DNA of 64,000 nt from Albugo candida (taxonomy: Eukaryota; Oomycota; Peronosporomycetes; Albuginales; Albuginaceae), in the NCBI GenBank assembly GCA_905220665.1, contig CAJNAR010000150.1, positions 620,001 through 684,000 on the forward strand. The letters run 5' to 3'. Below, piece after piece: positions 41,401 to 53,886 of the stretch (its first letter is position 1; every line of letters starts with the position of its first letter). The position numbers and the translations under genes are program-made. Under the pieces are notes generated by a model. That model had not been told where the DNA came from and did not search any database. It was given only the letters and a program-made list of their open reading frames with translations.

Positions 41401-43571
41401 TTCGAAATCGACAGTTTAAAGCTGAAATGAAAGCAAAGTGGCCAGCTATGTTTGTACATCATGTCGATCAAGAAAAGAACAGCGATCGGTGGAGACATAT
41501 TGCAACTGGGACTGAATTGATGAGTATTCCACTCGTTCTGCACGGTCAAGCATGCCGTCGAGTCATTCCAAAACCATTACGCGCCGACGAATTCCATCCA
41601 ATGTGTACCCGACACGAAGGTAGAAAGGAGATCAAAAATACTATCGCTGCTCAAGTATACTGTCTCCAATGCGAAGATGTTATGTGCAAGGCGTGCTTTC
41701 GTCGTGATCATGCAACTCGGATCGCGTTTAGACATCATCAACCAAAAATGCTGAAGCTGTGTTGCAATTGTCGTGATCAGATCGCAACACGAAAATGCTT
41801 AGGATGTGCCAACGGAAAAGCACCATACTGTGATACATGCTTCTACTTTCTTCATTCAGCAGTCAACTTAGCTCAGAAAGCTCCAGAACAAGCACTTGAT
41901 ACCAAACAAAAACACGATTTCCGACCATATGTAATCATGTGTGTCGAGTGTGGCGAACGCACAGGGCAGTGGAAATGCACTGTTTGTGATGATCTATACT
42001 GTAAGCGATGTCTAAATGCCTCCCACAGCAAAGCGTACCGTGTGGATCATACATTCTTCCAGGTAGGATATGTAGCAGTCATTGCTTCACAGAATTTAGC
42101 AAAGCGCAAGAGCCAAGTGGAAAAGAGGAAATTGATGTATCAGAAACAGGTTTGTGAAGCTCACGAAGCTACAAAGTGTATGGAGCGCAGACGAAAGGTG
42201 GCGGCAACTTGTATTCAGGCTGCTATCCGAAGCTTCTTAACGAGAAAAAGAGCAAAGTCGTACCGACGTCTAATTCATCGGACAGCCGCTGCAAAGAAAA
42301 ATCGAATGAGTGATGAACGAATTCGAATGTCTTTGATTTACAAAATCCGCTATACTTTTGGACTTGCACCATTATTGAGATCTGACACTCAGAAAGAGCG
42401 TGAAACGCAGCGAAAACGCCTTAATAGACTATACAGAATGTTCCTTCCTCGCGCATATCCACGACTTCAAGTTGAATCCGATCCATTGGGAACATTGAGT
42501 ACAGAACAAGAGAATCGCATTCGTAGCACTATTTCGACTTGGTGTGTCTATGGTGAACAGGTAACAATACTCGAGGGACCATGGAGAGGAGAAAGCGGTA
42601 CTATCGTCTCGACCCGAAATCTACTCTCTACGGGGAACATTGTAGTATTTATAAGCATTCTTAATCACTGTGTCGTATGTGACTGGGCGCAGGTGAATCC
42701 ACATCGATTTGACGAAGAGCTTCTTCGTCAACCATTCACTTCAGCCTTATCTCGGTTTCTGGGATTAGCAAGTGAATCTCATCAACGATTAAGACAAAAA
42801 GTTGCAACCCACATCCGACGTACCAAACTCCTGTACCTACAAACGGTCGAGTACGCTGATATCGGTCAATATGCATGGGTATCCGTCATTAATTCTCGTG
42901 AAAGACGTGAAGAGTTCTGGAATGTTGTAACAAATAACCGAAGTCTTTCGCAGCCTGCTTCGATGGAGAAGCTTAAGCGGATGGAAGTTTGGCAACGGAA
43001 TATGATTGAGCTTCGTGTACAGGTCGCCAGGGCGCGAATTGAGTTTCTCCTTGATTCGACTGCCAAACAAGAAAAGTACGCACTCAAGAAGAGGAGAAAT
43101 GCTGTCATCACAGATCCTCTCGTTTTGAAGGAGCTTTCCACATCACTGACATCAATCGAAATGGAAAGATCGAGTACGCAATTAGTAAAATTGCTCAGCA
43201 TCGAAGCAGAGGCAATTGCGTGTGCTCGATTTTGGAAACAACGTGTTGTAGAGAACGAAATGTGCGGAAACGTAACGAGGATCAAAAAATTTGAAGAACT
43301 TTGCGTGGGAAATTCTATCCTGTGTTGGACACTCGTTCGCTTATGGCGTCATCTCGACGCACAGGATACAGTAGAGTTTGAAACATTGGCCACCAGATTC
43401 TTCAACATATCTCCGCGATTTCAGCTGTACATTATTCAGGCAATGACGAACGACTTGGCTCAAGGATACTTCACGAGCGCAAGAGAGTCTTTTCTCATTC
43501 TCTTGAAAATGGAAAAGGAAACATTACAGCTTCTGATAGATGGAGCGGCTTCGGCTCCCGCTGTAAAATAG
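38421..43571 (+). CDS. Giant IQ-motif protein with Cys/His zinc modules
   Basis: Single exon, 1716 residues. It has at least eight IQ calmodulin-binding motifs, mostly at about 250-670 (AAQRLQGFIRKYRS, ALRLQHIVRNLHSKK, AVKIQARWRGYWTRKK, AVIKIQKHVRGMQGRH, CIQLRWRRFLGRKK), with a late one (CIQAAIRSFLTRKRAK, near 1275). A helical, EF-hand-like region lies around 830-930, without clear calcium loops. Three Cys/His clusters follow at about 1056-1215 (YCLQCEDVMCKACFRRDH, CCNCRDQIATRKCLGC, CTVCDDLYCKRCLNASH), resembling B-box zinc modules. A KOW-like VTILEGPWRGESGTIV is near 1380. The helical C-terminus has no known domain. A cytoskeletal or flagellar scaffold controlled by Ca2+/calmodulin is plausible but inferred. 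The first ATG was used. Confidence 0.85.
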   Translation: MKQGMLERSSLVLSRSMQRKHQSGTNAINDSDTASKKRCNTDKKMTLYVKSLAKRKKESNVKNSLSPIAQHLPQDPEIIGRIVEEVLCEYRKSRTTAFSTANENYGVEKSIRTEVSGTNSYSSFMNEGLSYRTETHVPHHYCEQTVSDANWSARTDEKILDRKKPNSKRFSSSKNVYQVSMRHERIQMTLEDVNASNVYATALNDSKSGRKGVVTKKHRKLAEIQTIARLRQKRAENELYQTMDGIRRWIPFHARMQYSQQEFTLLQCRNTTKVVTLVLNKLRHRHIAEAFHRWNIFLLSMREEEQRAAALLLHGWTRCVLAKAELRRLQWGSKRSHLRTNMLNGIEMSKKIKSARIITSNLAKYVYRVRHHRHQRRSEAAQRLQGFIRKYRSQSGPKIIDLIKKKENEALPAICISINKASHKSPVLQQKLDRVDLRLKEKIDQCEGYRLGFLHVGAALRLQHIVRNLHSKKSHGRSFRHNDGIIREEEIVKLQALVRGSLARSHVRIYRLRAQNATEILQRAGHFWVARIRVLRIRNERKRDRDLRRQNWSNCTNKSGVRTKNRVPFHSILSYLSKSSHKFAVKIQARWRGYWTRKKICRLRARNREMHRRKFIRKQKKAVIKIQKHVRGMQGRHQIWYTIMCNSAKCIQLRWRRFLGRKKIRAFRRIQCAFRRFRTRKMNRKSNDLARKTVISGRRIMKFMQCCAHKRAVQRHISVQQRLGEMHTLGHVQFKSLPHFVGDELLIHSFTCGLYDTSDLALSDSGRTNAHTPLMDREQLTTRLGFENDKFANSSAQRSLLDCVRQKSPVEADKIKSKYRWVRKSYFGIWQQLFVFICGYEGTGVPKCEMSRAVNFLKALSKGFIDKETFPVQRVEAFFCEMCDRQTMTMDYNQFANFIKAVLKQRFADDDDEKKLFLRFMHEYVLPSPLEYGRYRKAFKAMIRERILWAHGVLREFTNNVIRRKKLAELKKRISKQREAAMLQTKARMIQKWFRNRQFKAEMKAKWPAMFVHHVDQEKNSDRWRHIATGTELMSIPLVLHGQACRRVIPKPLRADEFHPMCTRHEGRKEIKNTIAAQVYCLQCEDVMCKACFRRDHATRIAFRHHQPKMLKLCCNCRDQIATRKCLGCANGKAPYCDTCFYFLHSAVNLAQKAPEQALDTKQKHDFRPYVIMCVECGERTGQWKCTVCDDLYCKRCLNASHSKAYRVDHTFFQVGYVAVIASQNLAKRKSQVEKRKLMYQKQVCEAHEATKCMERRRKVAATCIQAAIRSFLTRKRAKSYRRLIHRTAAAKKNRMSDERIRMSLIYKIRYTFGLAPLLRSDTQKERETQRKRLNRLYRMFLPRAYPRLQVESDPLGTLSTEQENRIRSTISTWCVYGEQVTILEGPWRGESGTIVSTRNLLSTGNIVVFISILNHCVVCDWAQVNPHRFDEELLRQPFTSALSRFLGLASESHQRLRQKVATHIRRTKLLYLQTVEYADIGQYAWVSVINSRERREEFWNVVTNNRSLSQPASMEKLKRMEVWQRNMIELRVQVARARIEFLLDSTAKQEKYALKKRRNAVITDPLVLKELSTSLTSIEMERSSTQLVKLLSIEAEAIACARFWKQRVVENEMCGNVTRIKKFEELCVGNSILCWTLVRLWRHLDAQDTVEFETLATRFFNISPRFQLYIIQAMTNDLAQGYFTSARESFLILLKMEKETLQLLIDGAASAPAVK

Positions 43572-43732
43572 ATCATATGAATTGGTCAAGTATCGCGGGT
43601 AAGTCTCACCCCTCCACTTCCTGCCTGAATATCGAATGTGCGATTAGCATGCCTTTTTTCTAACCAAATACGTCGCGCCATCATAAGACTCATCACTGTA
43701 TTATAATGGATTATCATGCAGCTGATTCATTC

Positions 43733-46700
43733 TCATCGTTTGCATTCTTCCCTTATTTCAACTGTGCTGTAAATGGAATTTACGAAAGCCTCAAGCTGTA
43801 GTTCACGTGCGGCACTTTCACTGAGTAATCTCTCAAGATTTTTTGTGCGATTATGGTCTGTAGCCATTTGCAAGACGTCGCTGATATTCTGGCTATCCAT
43901 CCGCTGACGATTTCGCTCCCTCATATTCCCATAAAATTGTTCGATTTTCCGTACAACTAAATTCGCATGGGACCCACAGGAGCAGCAAGAATCTGATGTG
44001 GGGTCATTGATTAAGACAGAGGATGACTCGTTACTTGTAATTGGTTCTTCCTCGCTTATGTCGGATACATCCGATAAAACGCATTTCACGCGACTTTCTT
44101 CTACATCCTGCATTTCTTCTGTCTCCGAGGGCAGAGCTGTCAATTCGACTTCTGAGATTTGTGTTCCAACAATATCATCATCGAACTCATCACTAAATGA
44201 TGTATTGTCCAAAGTCGCTGATCCCATGAATTCCGCGTAATCGGGATGACTTTCTGCATCCCAACGAAAAAATAGTGCATCCCAAACAACAATACGTTTT
44301 AAATTGGCAAGTGGATACAAAATCCTGTTTTTCGGTGCATACATTGTATTTGTAAACGTGTCTGGGTGTTCCAAGACCGGAGTCCATGCAGACTCTGTTC
44401 GCTCCCGTATTCTCTCAAATACGCGTTCACGCTCTGTATTGTACAAAAAGGTCCCGTACAGACCCGAGTTGAGAGCATCTACTATATGAAGTAATAACTT
44501 TTCATTGAACTCAAAACAGCTTGGAAATTGCCTTGTCATTTGCCAGACGCAATCCAGAAATTGGAGCATCACTGGAGATCGCTCATACGGTTGATCATTA
44601 ACATCTTTTCCAACTCCGATTCTGTCTGCAAATTTATGTCCAAATGAACACCACTCTTTCTCAATGAGAATGGCAAATCCACGTATAGTACGATAGAATG
44701 GGTCTAGGATCAATTGAGCCAAAGAAACAAGTTGTGGTGTCCGATCCCATCCATCACTGCAATGTACTAGCACAGATGCTCCATCCTCATGGAGCAGTTC
44801 AGCAACTCTCCTTGCACCTGATAATACTCGCATGATATGCTTCAGCCATCGTGTATCTAGACAAAATCATGTGATTGAAGAGTGAGTGCAGCGTAGTGGA
44901 CTCTTACTCTCCAAGCGATTATGATAATGCTTATCTCCATCCACTATAGTGCATGGGCTTACAAGTACTACAGAAAACGAAATATCAGAAAATCAATACT
45001 GTCATACTACAATAGACTCACATTTGAGCGCATCAAGTGATTCACGCATCCGGTGGATATTCACGATGCCCAGATATTCGATTCTAGCGTTATCGTAATG
45101 GTGTGGGTTTTCCACACCTAGCGCACATATACAAAAGACTTTAAATTTCAATTTGAGATGACAACATCTAGTGTACAAACTACCTTTTCCTCGCAAACGA
45201 TTACCTTTTGTCGCAATCGGTTTGCGAGCATCTATTATATTGAGGGGAGGCGATGCACCACTGATTGTAGCATTTGCCGAATCTCGACAGAATTTGAGTA
45301 ATTTACGATCCGCTTCAGAGCGGTTTCCAACCATTCCATAATTCGGTTGACTGGAGCGCACCAAAACACAATTATGGGATGGATGTTTCCATATGACCAC
45401 TGGAAGGCGAGCGCGGCTACGGAATTTTGCAGATTGGATCAGTTCTTCTTCTGACAATTCGCTGGGAACCACCAGTAGCTGTGGATAAGTTGGACTTAAA
45501 CGAAAGTTTGCGTTCCGGACAAGACGCCATCCGGTCTGGGATATGATAGTCTTCTTGCTCAAATCACTTTTAGAATCTGTTGTGAGTATGCGATCGAGAA
45601 ATCGTAGTCGTTGATATTCTGCTACAGGTAGGTATATCGACCATCCGTCTTCGTTTCGTCCCTTTGTGCCGACCTTTTCCTCCCAGCATCGACTTGTATG
45701 ATATTCAAATGCGAATAAAGTATCGATCTGATCAGGAGCTTTGATTCGGGACATCAAAGAATTCAACCATTTGATGTCTGGACTCGAATTCAGCTGCTCG
45801 ATTTCATTCTTTGTGGAGTAGGCATCATGCATAGCGAGCCGTATAATTCGTAAATCCTTACAAGCTATAGATATCATCAAACTATCTCTCGTGACGATGT
45901 CAATGGCTGCTAGAGGAAGTTCAAACGAGCCAAATTTCCATGTCGGGTCATATGGGGTGAACGTGACTCGATACGTGGTGATTCTTAATACACCTTGTAT
46001 CGCGCTATCACTCTGTGCAATTACAACGAGATTCGTCACGCGATAAACATATTCAAGAGTTGTTTCCCCGGGTAACAGAGTATAATGGTCGCTTAGTATG
46101 AGACTATGTGACCAATTATGAGCCGATCCGGTTGAGCTCGAAGACACTTCCATCTCCGTCTTTGCCAAACTTGTACCGTTAGTGGGTGTGATCGTGCAAT
46201 TTGACAATGACTTTTCATTGTCTAAAAGGTGCTGACACACCTCACGATCTTCACAGTTGTCGAATACAATTTTACGACTCAATAGTTGATTTCCAGTCTG
46301 AATTTGAATATGTAGCTTTAGCCTTGATAAATGTTTGATACTGCTGATGTCTGCGCAAGGATACGTTTCCCGAAATTCAGAGCTTCGAAATGACAAGATT
46401 TGAGCATTGCGATCCACCACTATTTGTATCATTGATTTTCTACTTCCGAGCTTCTCAAGCATATTGTCTGCTTTTCTCGCAGAAAAAGTACAGATAGGTC
46501 CCTGATCCTGACGCGTGACGATCTCACGGTTCAGAATAGAGCTATCATCATTAAAGTGTCCTCGAGTCTGATTTAAGCATGCGGATTGTCGCCTTTTGTT
46601 CTTTATGCATTGTTGCGGAGTGGGGTCTTGAGAACGAGAAGGTGGTACGCAGTTAAAAAGTGCTGGCCCAAGGGACTCGCTTCTCGTCTCCAATGACTTT

Positions 46701-47056
46701 TTGGGGGAGTCTGAACGCGACAACGCGAAAGACGATCTGCTGATAGACGACCTGATCTGTCCTAAACGTGGAATTTTTGAAAAGAAGCTGGTGGACCCTT
46801 GACGAACGCACTCTCCCATTTCTACGCCTTCATCTTGTATTGGATAGACTGTGTTCATTGCACCTACTTCTTCGATGACGCTACCAAGTTTTTGATTGTC
46901 GAGCCTATTTTTTCGATCTGTGCACTCTATCAGTGCATTTGGCGGATCACCATCGCCAGTTACTTTACATTTGGCTTCAACCTCAGCATTCTGCATCTCT
47001 ATCACCGACTTGTCGTCGTCCTTACATTCTGCTTGAGAAGCCAGAAGCTCTGGCAT
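43733..47056 (-). CDS. Myotubularin-type phosphoinositide 3-phosphatase
   Basis: Three exons, 47056-45022, 44967-44908 and 44856-43733, with introns of 54 and 51 nt; 1072 residues. Myotubularins remove the 3-phosphate of PI3P and PI(3,5)P2 on endosomes. A long N-terminal region (about 1-320) contains a possible PH-like fold. A GRAM domain begins near 325 (YTLLPGETTLEYVYRVTNLV, GVLRITTYRVTFTPYD). The phosphatase domain has the R-x-P-V-V-W segment (RARLPVVIWKHP), the spliced LENTRWLKHIMRVL and the active site VHCSDGWDRT (about 725-735), with the CSDGWDR loop intact, so it should be catalytically active. The C-terminal 250 residues are acidic and end in a helical stretch. The GTGAGT donor at 45021 was preferred because it restores the frame. 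Confidence 0.93.
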
Positions 47057-47732
47057 GACCTTATTGCTACTGAGTTAGTGTGTATTGATCACAATGGTAT
47101 GTCTTCTGTAAACCTCAAAAATCAGCCAAAGAATATGTTGGGTGAGTTTCAGGATAACTTTGAGTTGAAATAGATCCTATCAAATATATGTCGCACATTT
47201 GCGAATGTCACTTGTTGACAGGTCATTCTTTTTCTGCATAGGCGAAACGGTCATGGCTAAGGTCGCGTCCAGAATTAACGAGGTAATTTGTGCGTCTGCG
47301 GCAGACTCTTTGGAACGCGAGATAGAAAGCTTATCGTGTTAACTTGCGCAAGTATTTCATTCTCACCTACAGTACAGAGTGACGACAATAAAATTGGGGT
47401 ATGATTGTGCCATTGAAGATCTGAGTCAGGTTAACGTAACTCGCTCTATAAACGAGTGAACTTCTTTAATGATTAAAAGAATTATAGCTGTATCTATTCA
47501 TAATGAGCTCAAAGTTGTGCGCTTTGAAAATCCAGTTGCGGTGTTGTGATTCGGAGAGCGAATAAATGATATGAATGCACAATATGTGTCAGTAGTGCTT
47601 GTAATCAGCTAACATTAAAAAACATATCGATTGTTTCCTTTTTATTAAATTTGACATGCGGCAGTCGGACGAGAATCTTTCTCTTTCAAAGTACTGCAAC
47701 GGGTAATGGAAACCCTTGAAATACCTCGCCAT
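47057..47732. other. Intergenic region
   Basis: About 680 bp between the myotubularin start and the stop of the filamin/PA14 gene. No supported gene, RNA or repeat seen. Confidence 0.5.
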
Positions 47733-50700
47733 TCAATCAGTAGCCAAGATGCTAAATTTTGGCTGTATTTCATCAACGAATGCGTGCAGCGATTTTTCAG
47801 GAATACGCTCTCTGAGTTGCCGATCACTTTTCCAGTACAGCACCATAGAACCATACTCGTTTCTTCTCTTTGGGGCAAAATAGTCGATGCATATCTTGTA
47901 CAATTGTGCAGCGACCATATCGATAGCTTTATCGTGATCTCCTGTCTTTGTGTCCAAAATTACAACATTTTCAAGCCAAATAATGACCGCTTCGCCAACG
48001 AGGTTGCGTTGGAAATCTACTTGAAATTGATACGATTCAGTGTATGAAGGTTCAATATATCCAACCCATTTGATACGTTGATATCCACGAAAGCGTAAAT
48101 CTCTTTGTGCGTCGAATATGATGTGAGGTTCCAGTGATTGCTTTACTGCTGCTTCAACGGGATGCAAATCACTTGTCGCAAAGGCGTACATTGAAACACC
48201 GTTGGATTTTGGTCGAGCGAGTTCTATTTGTATTTGATAAATGCCACTTTTCTGAATGGTATACTGTGCCGAATAGCTACCATTTGCGAGATCTTGGACA
48301 TTTCCAAAAGTGAGGCCATTAGCCCCGGCAACGTGATTTCCGACGGGTCCTACGACACGTAGACGGATCAGGTCACCTACCTTGTGAAGAGCATTACCGT
48401 AAGAGTCCATAAGATCGATACGAAAGGATTGAATAGTGTTGATTTTCAACATCGGACGGAGACCATTACCACAAAGCACCGACGTAGAAGCAGATGCAAC
48501 AGCAGGCGACACGTATACGGTCTCTTGTCTCCTTGTGTAGTTGATCTCGCTGCCAATTCTTAGCTGCAAGGCGTATATTCCGGATTTGTTGCACTGGTAA
48601 TGGATTTTATACGTTCCTTCTTGAGCAAAAACGACCTGAGCATTGATTTCTGTAGGAATGGAAGTCTCATCGTCAACCTCATTTTCTTCAAGTGGAGAAA
48701 TTCTACCGAGCCTCACATCAATACTTTGTCCACCATCGAAGACCCGATTATCCCATGAATCGCGAAGCTCAAGATGAAAATCTCGGGGTTGACCCGCCGT
48801 GGCGAAATGAGCCCCAGGACCCAAAAGTCGTGCATTTCGTGAAATTGGATCACCTGGGATGGTTTTTAATGTGAATGGGCTGTGGCGCAACTGGTAAGGG
48901 ACTAAATTTTGCAAGAAATACGACGTCCCTATTGCTTCACCGAGCATTTCAATCTTTTTCGGATCATTGGAAGGAATGATTCCAATGACGATAGAGAAGT
49001 AACCAGCCAAGATCGGGATGATGTCAACGTTGTAAGTACCATTTTCGAAGTCTTTCACAGTGGCACGAATCCTGCTGTCTTCCGGAGCTTGTAGCTGTCT
49101 AACGATAATAGTGTCTCCTCCTGTCTGCCTCTTATTTCCATATTGATCACGAGCAATAACCTGAAATCTGTGAACGGCTCCAGCAACAGCAATGATTGTG
49201 CTATCTCCAAAACTGGTTTCAGATGCTAAAGGAGAGGTAAAATCTGGAATGACGATCGCAGTAGGAGAGTTCATCACTTCACAAGCAGAGAACAGCTGCA
49301 TATTCGAGATCACTTCTCGCTTTTTCGAATAACTTGACCACAGAAGCCGTACATACGCTTCCTGGAGCCATCGAGATTTTGCAAAGATGACTTCAAGCCG
49401 AACAAATCTACTTTTTTCCAAATAAATCTGAGTCTCGAATCGAGATGAATTGCCTTTGTAATTCGGGTCCATTGCTAATAAGCTGATTTGGTCGATGGAA
49501 AACGCAAGAATAGTCCCAAGATGATCTATCTCAAATCTGTAAAGCTCAGAGTATTCGGGTAACAGGTAACCACTCCAGTGAATCATAAATTGCTGCATTG
49601 TGCTCACACCTTTAGGTGCATTGATACTAAAATCAAAATCAATTTGTGGGTCCTGCCGCTGCAAAACGAGGTTTGTAGGTGTCATATCCACCATCTGACT
49701 TCCATCATAATAGGTACCAATTATTCCATCCGGCTCAAGCATTTGTGGGCGAAAACTATAGCTTCCACTTTTCTTCCGGAAATATTGAAAGCGGTAGCTC
49801 CCATTTCCCTCATCAATAATCGATTCGGCTTGATCTTGTGTGATTTTATCTGTCAGAAATGAAGTATTCCCTACTTCCAGTACATTCAAAAAGCGGTCAC
49901 GTGTTGTTAGCCTCAATTCAATCATTTTCCCCGCATAGAATGAGGAGATTGTCGATGCACAGAGCTCCAGCGATGAACTCGCATGGTACGCTTTATTTGG
50001 ATACACACGTACCGAAAATGGGCTTCCATGAATATCAATGTCTTCTACCTGTACGGATAGCTTGTAATCCCCCTTGCGTTCTAGCTTGTATTCCATTCTG
50101 AAAAATCCATCCTTTGTACGGTTCACAAATGTGGCGCTACATGAATCGAGAAAAGTCTTCCCGGCAACTACTTGCGGGGGTAGTGGTCCCAGTATAACGA
50201 CGCTCGGAATCTCGGTATCAGGGCTCAACTGAACATTCCTATTTCGATCCCGAACCATGACAGTAAAGGAGGCTGATTCCCCAGCAACTGCCGCAATCAG
50301 TCCTTCACCAAAAGCCATACTCGTGCTAGCATATACTTTTCCAGGTTTGACGTGAATCTCGAATGGGCTATCGGCAATCGGTTTTGATGCAATTGTATCA
50401 TTACTGATTATGTTCAGATGTACGTAAAGCCTCGAAAAGCCGGCAAATTGAGGGACATACGCACACGTGTACTTCCCATTCGATAGATCGATACAGCTTC
50501 CAGTGATATTATGATCGTCGTCTGGAGAGGATGCTTCCCATTGTAATAAAACTGTGAAATTGCTTCCGCCGCGCATGACATCGTTCTCGTTTGTATCTCG
50601 TGTCATAATTGTAAACTGATTTTGCTCGCTCGCAATTGCTTCATGGACTCCCTCACCTTGAGCAATGCATTTGCTACTGTCTGGAACATTAGGCAGTACA

Positions 50701-53649
50701 GATATGAGAAATGGGCCATCCGACATCTCCGAGTACGATCGCCAGAGAATATGAAATTTGTAGGTTCCTGAAAAGCGTAACGTGTATGCCACTTCATAGG
50801 TGCCATCTCCGTTATCGATAATGATACCATAATCAATATGGTCACCAAGCTTTGTCGTATGCATAGCACGAAATTCAATCATTGAAGCGTTTCCTCCGTC
50901 GATAATGCGATTATAATAAACGTCACGAGCTTCCAGAAGCATCGTTGACTTCACCCCTGCAACGTGAATGCTGTTCAGACTTGACTCAAGCACATGGGAA
51001 GTACCGGGATGTAAGGAGTCTGGGAAAACATGCATTTTGTATGGACTTGCGTGAATCGACCTTCCATTTACACGCACATCTAGATCATAAGTTCCAGACA
51101 ATAACGGGTAAAAAACGAGTCGTAGAGTTTGATTCTGAGAATCAAATTCAACCATAGCATCATAGACCTTGGGACTGGTGCCTCCACGACTTTGATCTTC
51201 TGTGATCAACAAATAAGCTTTCACCCCGTCGACCTGAAAAATGTCGTCATACTGGCGCAAGTTTCCATACTTGTCTCTAGCAAAGAGTGTGAAGACGGTG
51301 CGCTTCCCCGATACAGTGCTAAAGTCGCCTTCGATTGTAGTGGTTGATGCGGCTGTGATCGTTTCTGCTTTGACGGAGACTTGATAAAACGGACTCTGAT
51401 GGATATGGTATGCACGAAAGAGATTTGTAGCCGGTATGACTTCACGAGGAGAATTTGGTGTCTTCCATGACAATATGAATGCTGCATTACCAGCTAAATC
51501 GCGGTACTCTATCATGATCGGATAATATTGAGACGCATCTAGTTCCATGCTTGTTTGCAAAGTAACAAGGCCTCTTTGATTTGGATTCCAATGATCGATC
51601 AGAAGAATGCCGTCAATGTATAAGCGAACATGATCATCACATTCAACAAAAAAAGTGGTATACTCACTTGTCTTGGGCTTTATCCGACCAGACCATTGCA
51701 CGCTGACAAAGTCAGTCCCTGATGGAAATATCATTCCTCTATCCCAAGTAAAATTGAGCACTGCGTCCGAGCGTATTGCTTCAGGAGAACTTTGCAACCA
51801 AGCGTCTGAATAGTACTCACCTCTCAAGCCACCAGAATGCAGTACATACACAGCTACTGTGATATTTTTGCTAGCACTTTTACGCTTCCATGTGCACATG
51901 TACGTTCCATTACCGAAATCTGTAGTTATTCCAGGTTGACGCTCATTAAGAAACAAATCTCCATCGGAATGGATTCTACTCGCACCCTCCCCAGACTCCA
52001 ACAAAATCAAATCTCCTCCATCAATTTTATCGCTTTTCGTGCCCATGACAGCTTGTATGATTACTTCAGACGTCTTGCCTGCAAAGTGATTATAAGTTTG
52101 AAGTCTCAAAGCAGAATTTGTCTCCACGTGCGTGTACTTTGGATGTATTGTTTCAGCGTCATCATCGATAATTGTGACAAGAGTTTGCGAGAATGGACCC
52201 AAGCTCGCATCCACTTGACTCCTATCTGTGCTTTCGGGTGGTAAAAGCTCGATATAGAAAGTTTCATCCTTCTCTATGCAAAGATCATCGTGAATGGTGA
52301 GCAAGAAAGAGAGCGCGATGGTGCCATCATGGAAGAGCAATGTATTAGAACTCGTGTAGAAAGCTGATCCTGTAACGTCACTTGGTGAAGCGGTAATAAA
52401 GTCAAGTCGATACGAAATCAAGACGTCACCATACCCTCCACCATTACGAATCACTTTGACAGTGAGATTGCTTGCGCTTTCTCGCACTTCATATGCTGGC
52501 GAACTAAAGCTAAAGGCTCCCTCGTGCCCGCAGACCACATGGCTTGTGGTTTGTGGAGTACAATCCCATGTTGCGTCCCAGGAATTACCTTGTACGCACG
52601 TGTGACTTTGCGAATTCAAAGGATGCTTTCGAGTTGCAACAACACGGTAAGCGGACTCCACGTCATCGAAAAAGTGAGGATCCTGACTTCCAAACGGGAA
52701 TGGCTTTCTAAATTGTCGCTCCATCTCATCCAACGGCAGTGGTTCATCAATCAATCGAGCTCCACTTCGTTGCACAGAATTAAGTAGCAAGTCAACACAT
52801 TGAAAGCAGGCGGTGCTGTTGCAATCCAAGCATCTTGGGTCGTGTATGGAGCACGATACTGGTCAAAGCTCGACATCAGATTCGCTCTAAAATTGCTCAG
52901 TGGACCTACCACAAGTGTTTAACACTGAATCAAGAAAGTATCCTTCTACGCAGCCGATACAAGCCGTTTCCGAGCAGCTTGTACAGAGCGGTCCAAAGTC
53001 GCAAAAGCTCTGCGAACAATCCAATCCTTTTTGATACGCAAAACAGGTGCATGTACCGGTGAAATAGTCACATGTGCCGCTTTCCGAGCAATCATTTGGG
53101 CACCGTTCTAACGAACTCGACCAGTCAAAATAGCAAAGATCTGGAGTATCTATCACCTCTTACTTCGAGGATAGCATAAAAGACCAATTTCGATATGAGT
53201 TGGAGCGCATTTCGCGCAATCGATTCCTGCGTATCCAGGCTCACATACACAAATACCGCTTCGCCGATCACAAGTTCCAAACTCTTTTCCTCGACAATAG
53301 AATTCGCCATCTTGGATCGGGCCTACCATCCCGGGACAATTCTCTAGAAATAACGAGACATCAAAAGCATGCTCGATCGCCCGTTGATAGATAAAAGATT
53401 ACGTTTCGGGAGCTCATAGTGATTCAATCGTGAGGTTCCAGAAGATAGAAGTGTAAACGTCTCATTTCTACGTGCAGCCGGAAACTCGACAAGATCTTTC
53501 AAGTATCCAACAATGCCAGTTGGATTGTGATCTTTTTCATAGCGTGTTGCATTGAGAAACTCTGTACTTGAATTCCAAAGTCGGAAACATTTGAAGGGCT
53601 GATTGTGCGTAAGAAGCACCCAACCGATCACAAGTGTCTTGCTAATCAT
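47733..53649 (-). CDS. Secreted EGF / Calx-beta / PA14 / filamin-repeat protein
   Basis: 1916 residues from four exons: 53649-53403, 53343-53164, 53107-52910 and 52858-47733 (introns 59, 56 and 51 nt, all phase 1). The start has a short hydrophobic segment (TLVIGWVLL), a weak signal peptide. EGF-like Cys-rich modules follow (NCPGMVG, CDRRSGICVCEPGYAGIDC, CPNDCSESGTCDYFTGTC, about 83-215). Then a Calx-beta domain (about 320-410), a PA14 domain (about 545-640; GEYYSDAWL, YIDGILLIDHW), several filamin-type Ig repeats (about 670-1230, each with RD.YGN-like and G.Y.....V....I..SPF), a second PA14 (about 1245-1385), more filamin repeats, and a third PA14-like end (about 1780-1910). No transmembrane segment is seen at the C-terminus. 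A cell-surface or gamete adhesion role is inferred. Confidence 0.88.
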
Positions 53650-53886
53650 TGTGTCTTTTCATGAATGATATAAATGCCTCGAGCTCAGGCAAACCACTGA
53701 TAGATCGATAACGTGACAGAAAAAGCTGTGCAATGCGATTTTCTAGTAAAAATCTATTCACACGTACATTTATCTCTTTATTTTAAATATCGAAAATGTA
53801 TACTTGCTGGTTACTTGTGTCATATAATCGAGTGTTCGCGTGTTGCAAGGAAGTCGTACGTTGCTGTCACCGCGCTTTGACAATTG

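Noticed and set aside
46799..47173. Plus-strand hydrophobic ORF at the myotubularin 5' end
   Set aside because: Shadow of the myotubularin N-terminal coding sequence; apparent hydrophobicity comes from the complement of acidic codons.
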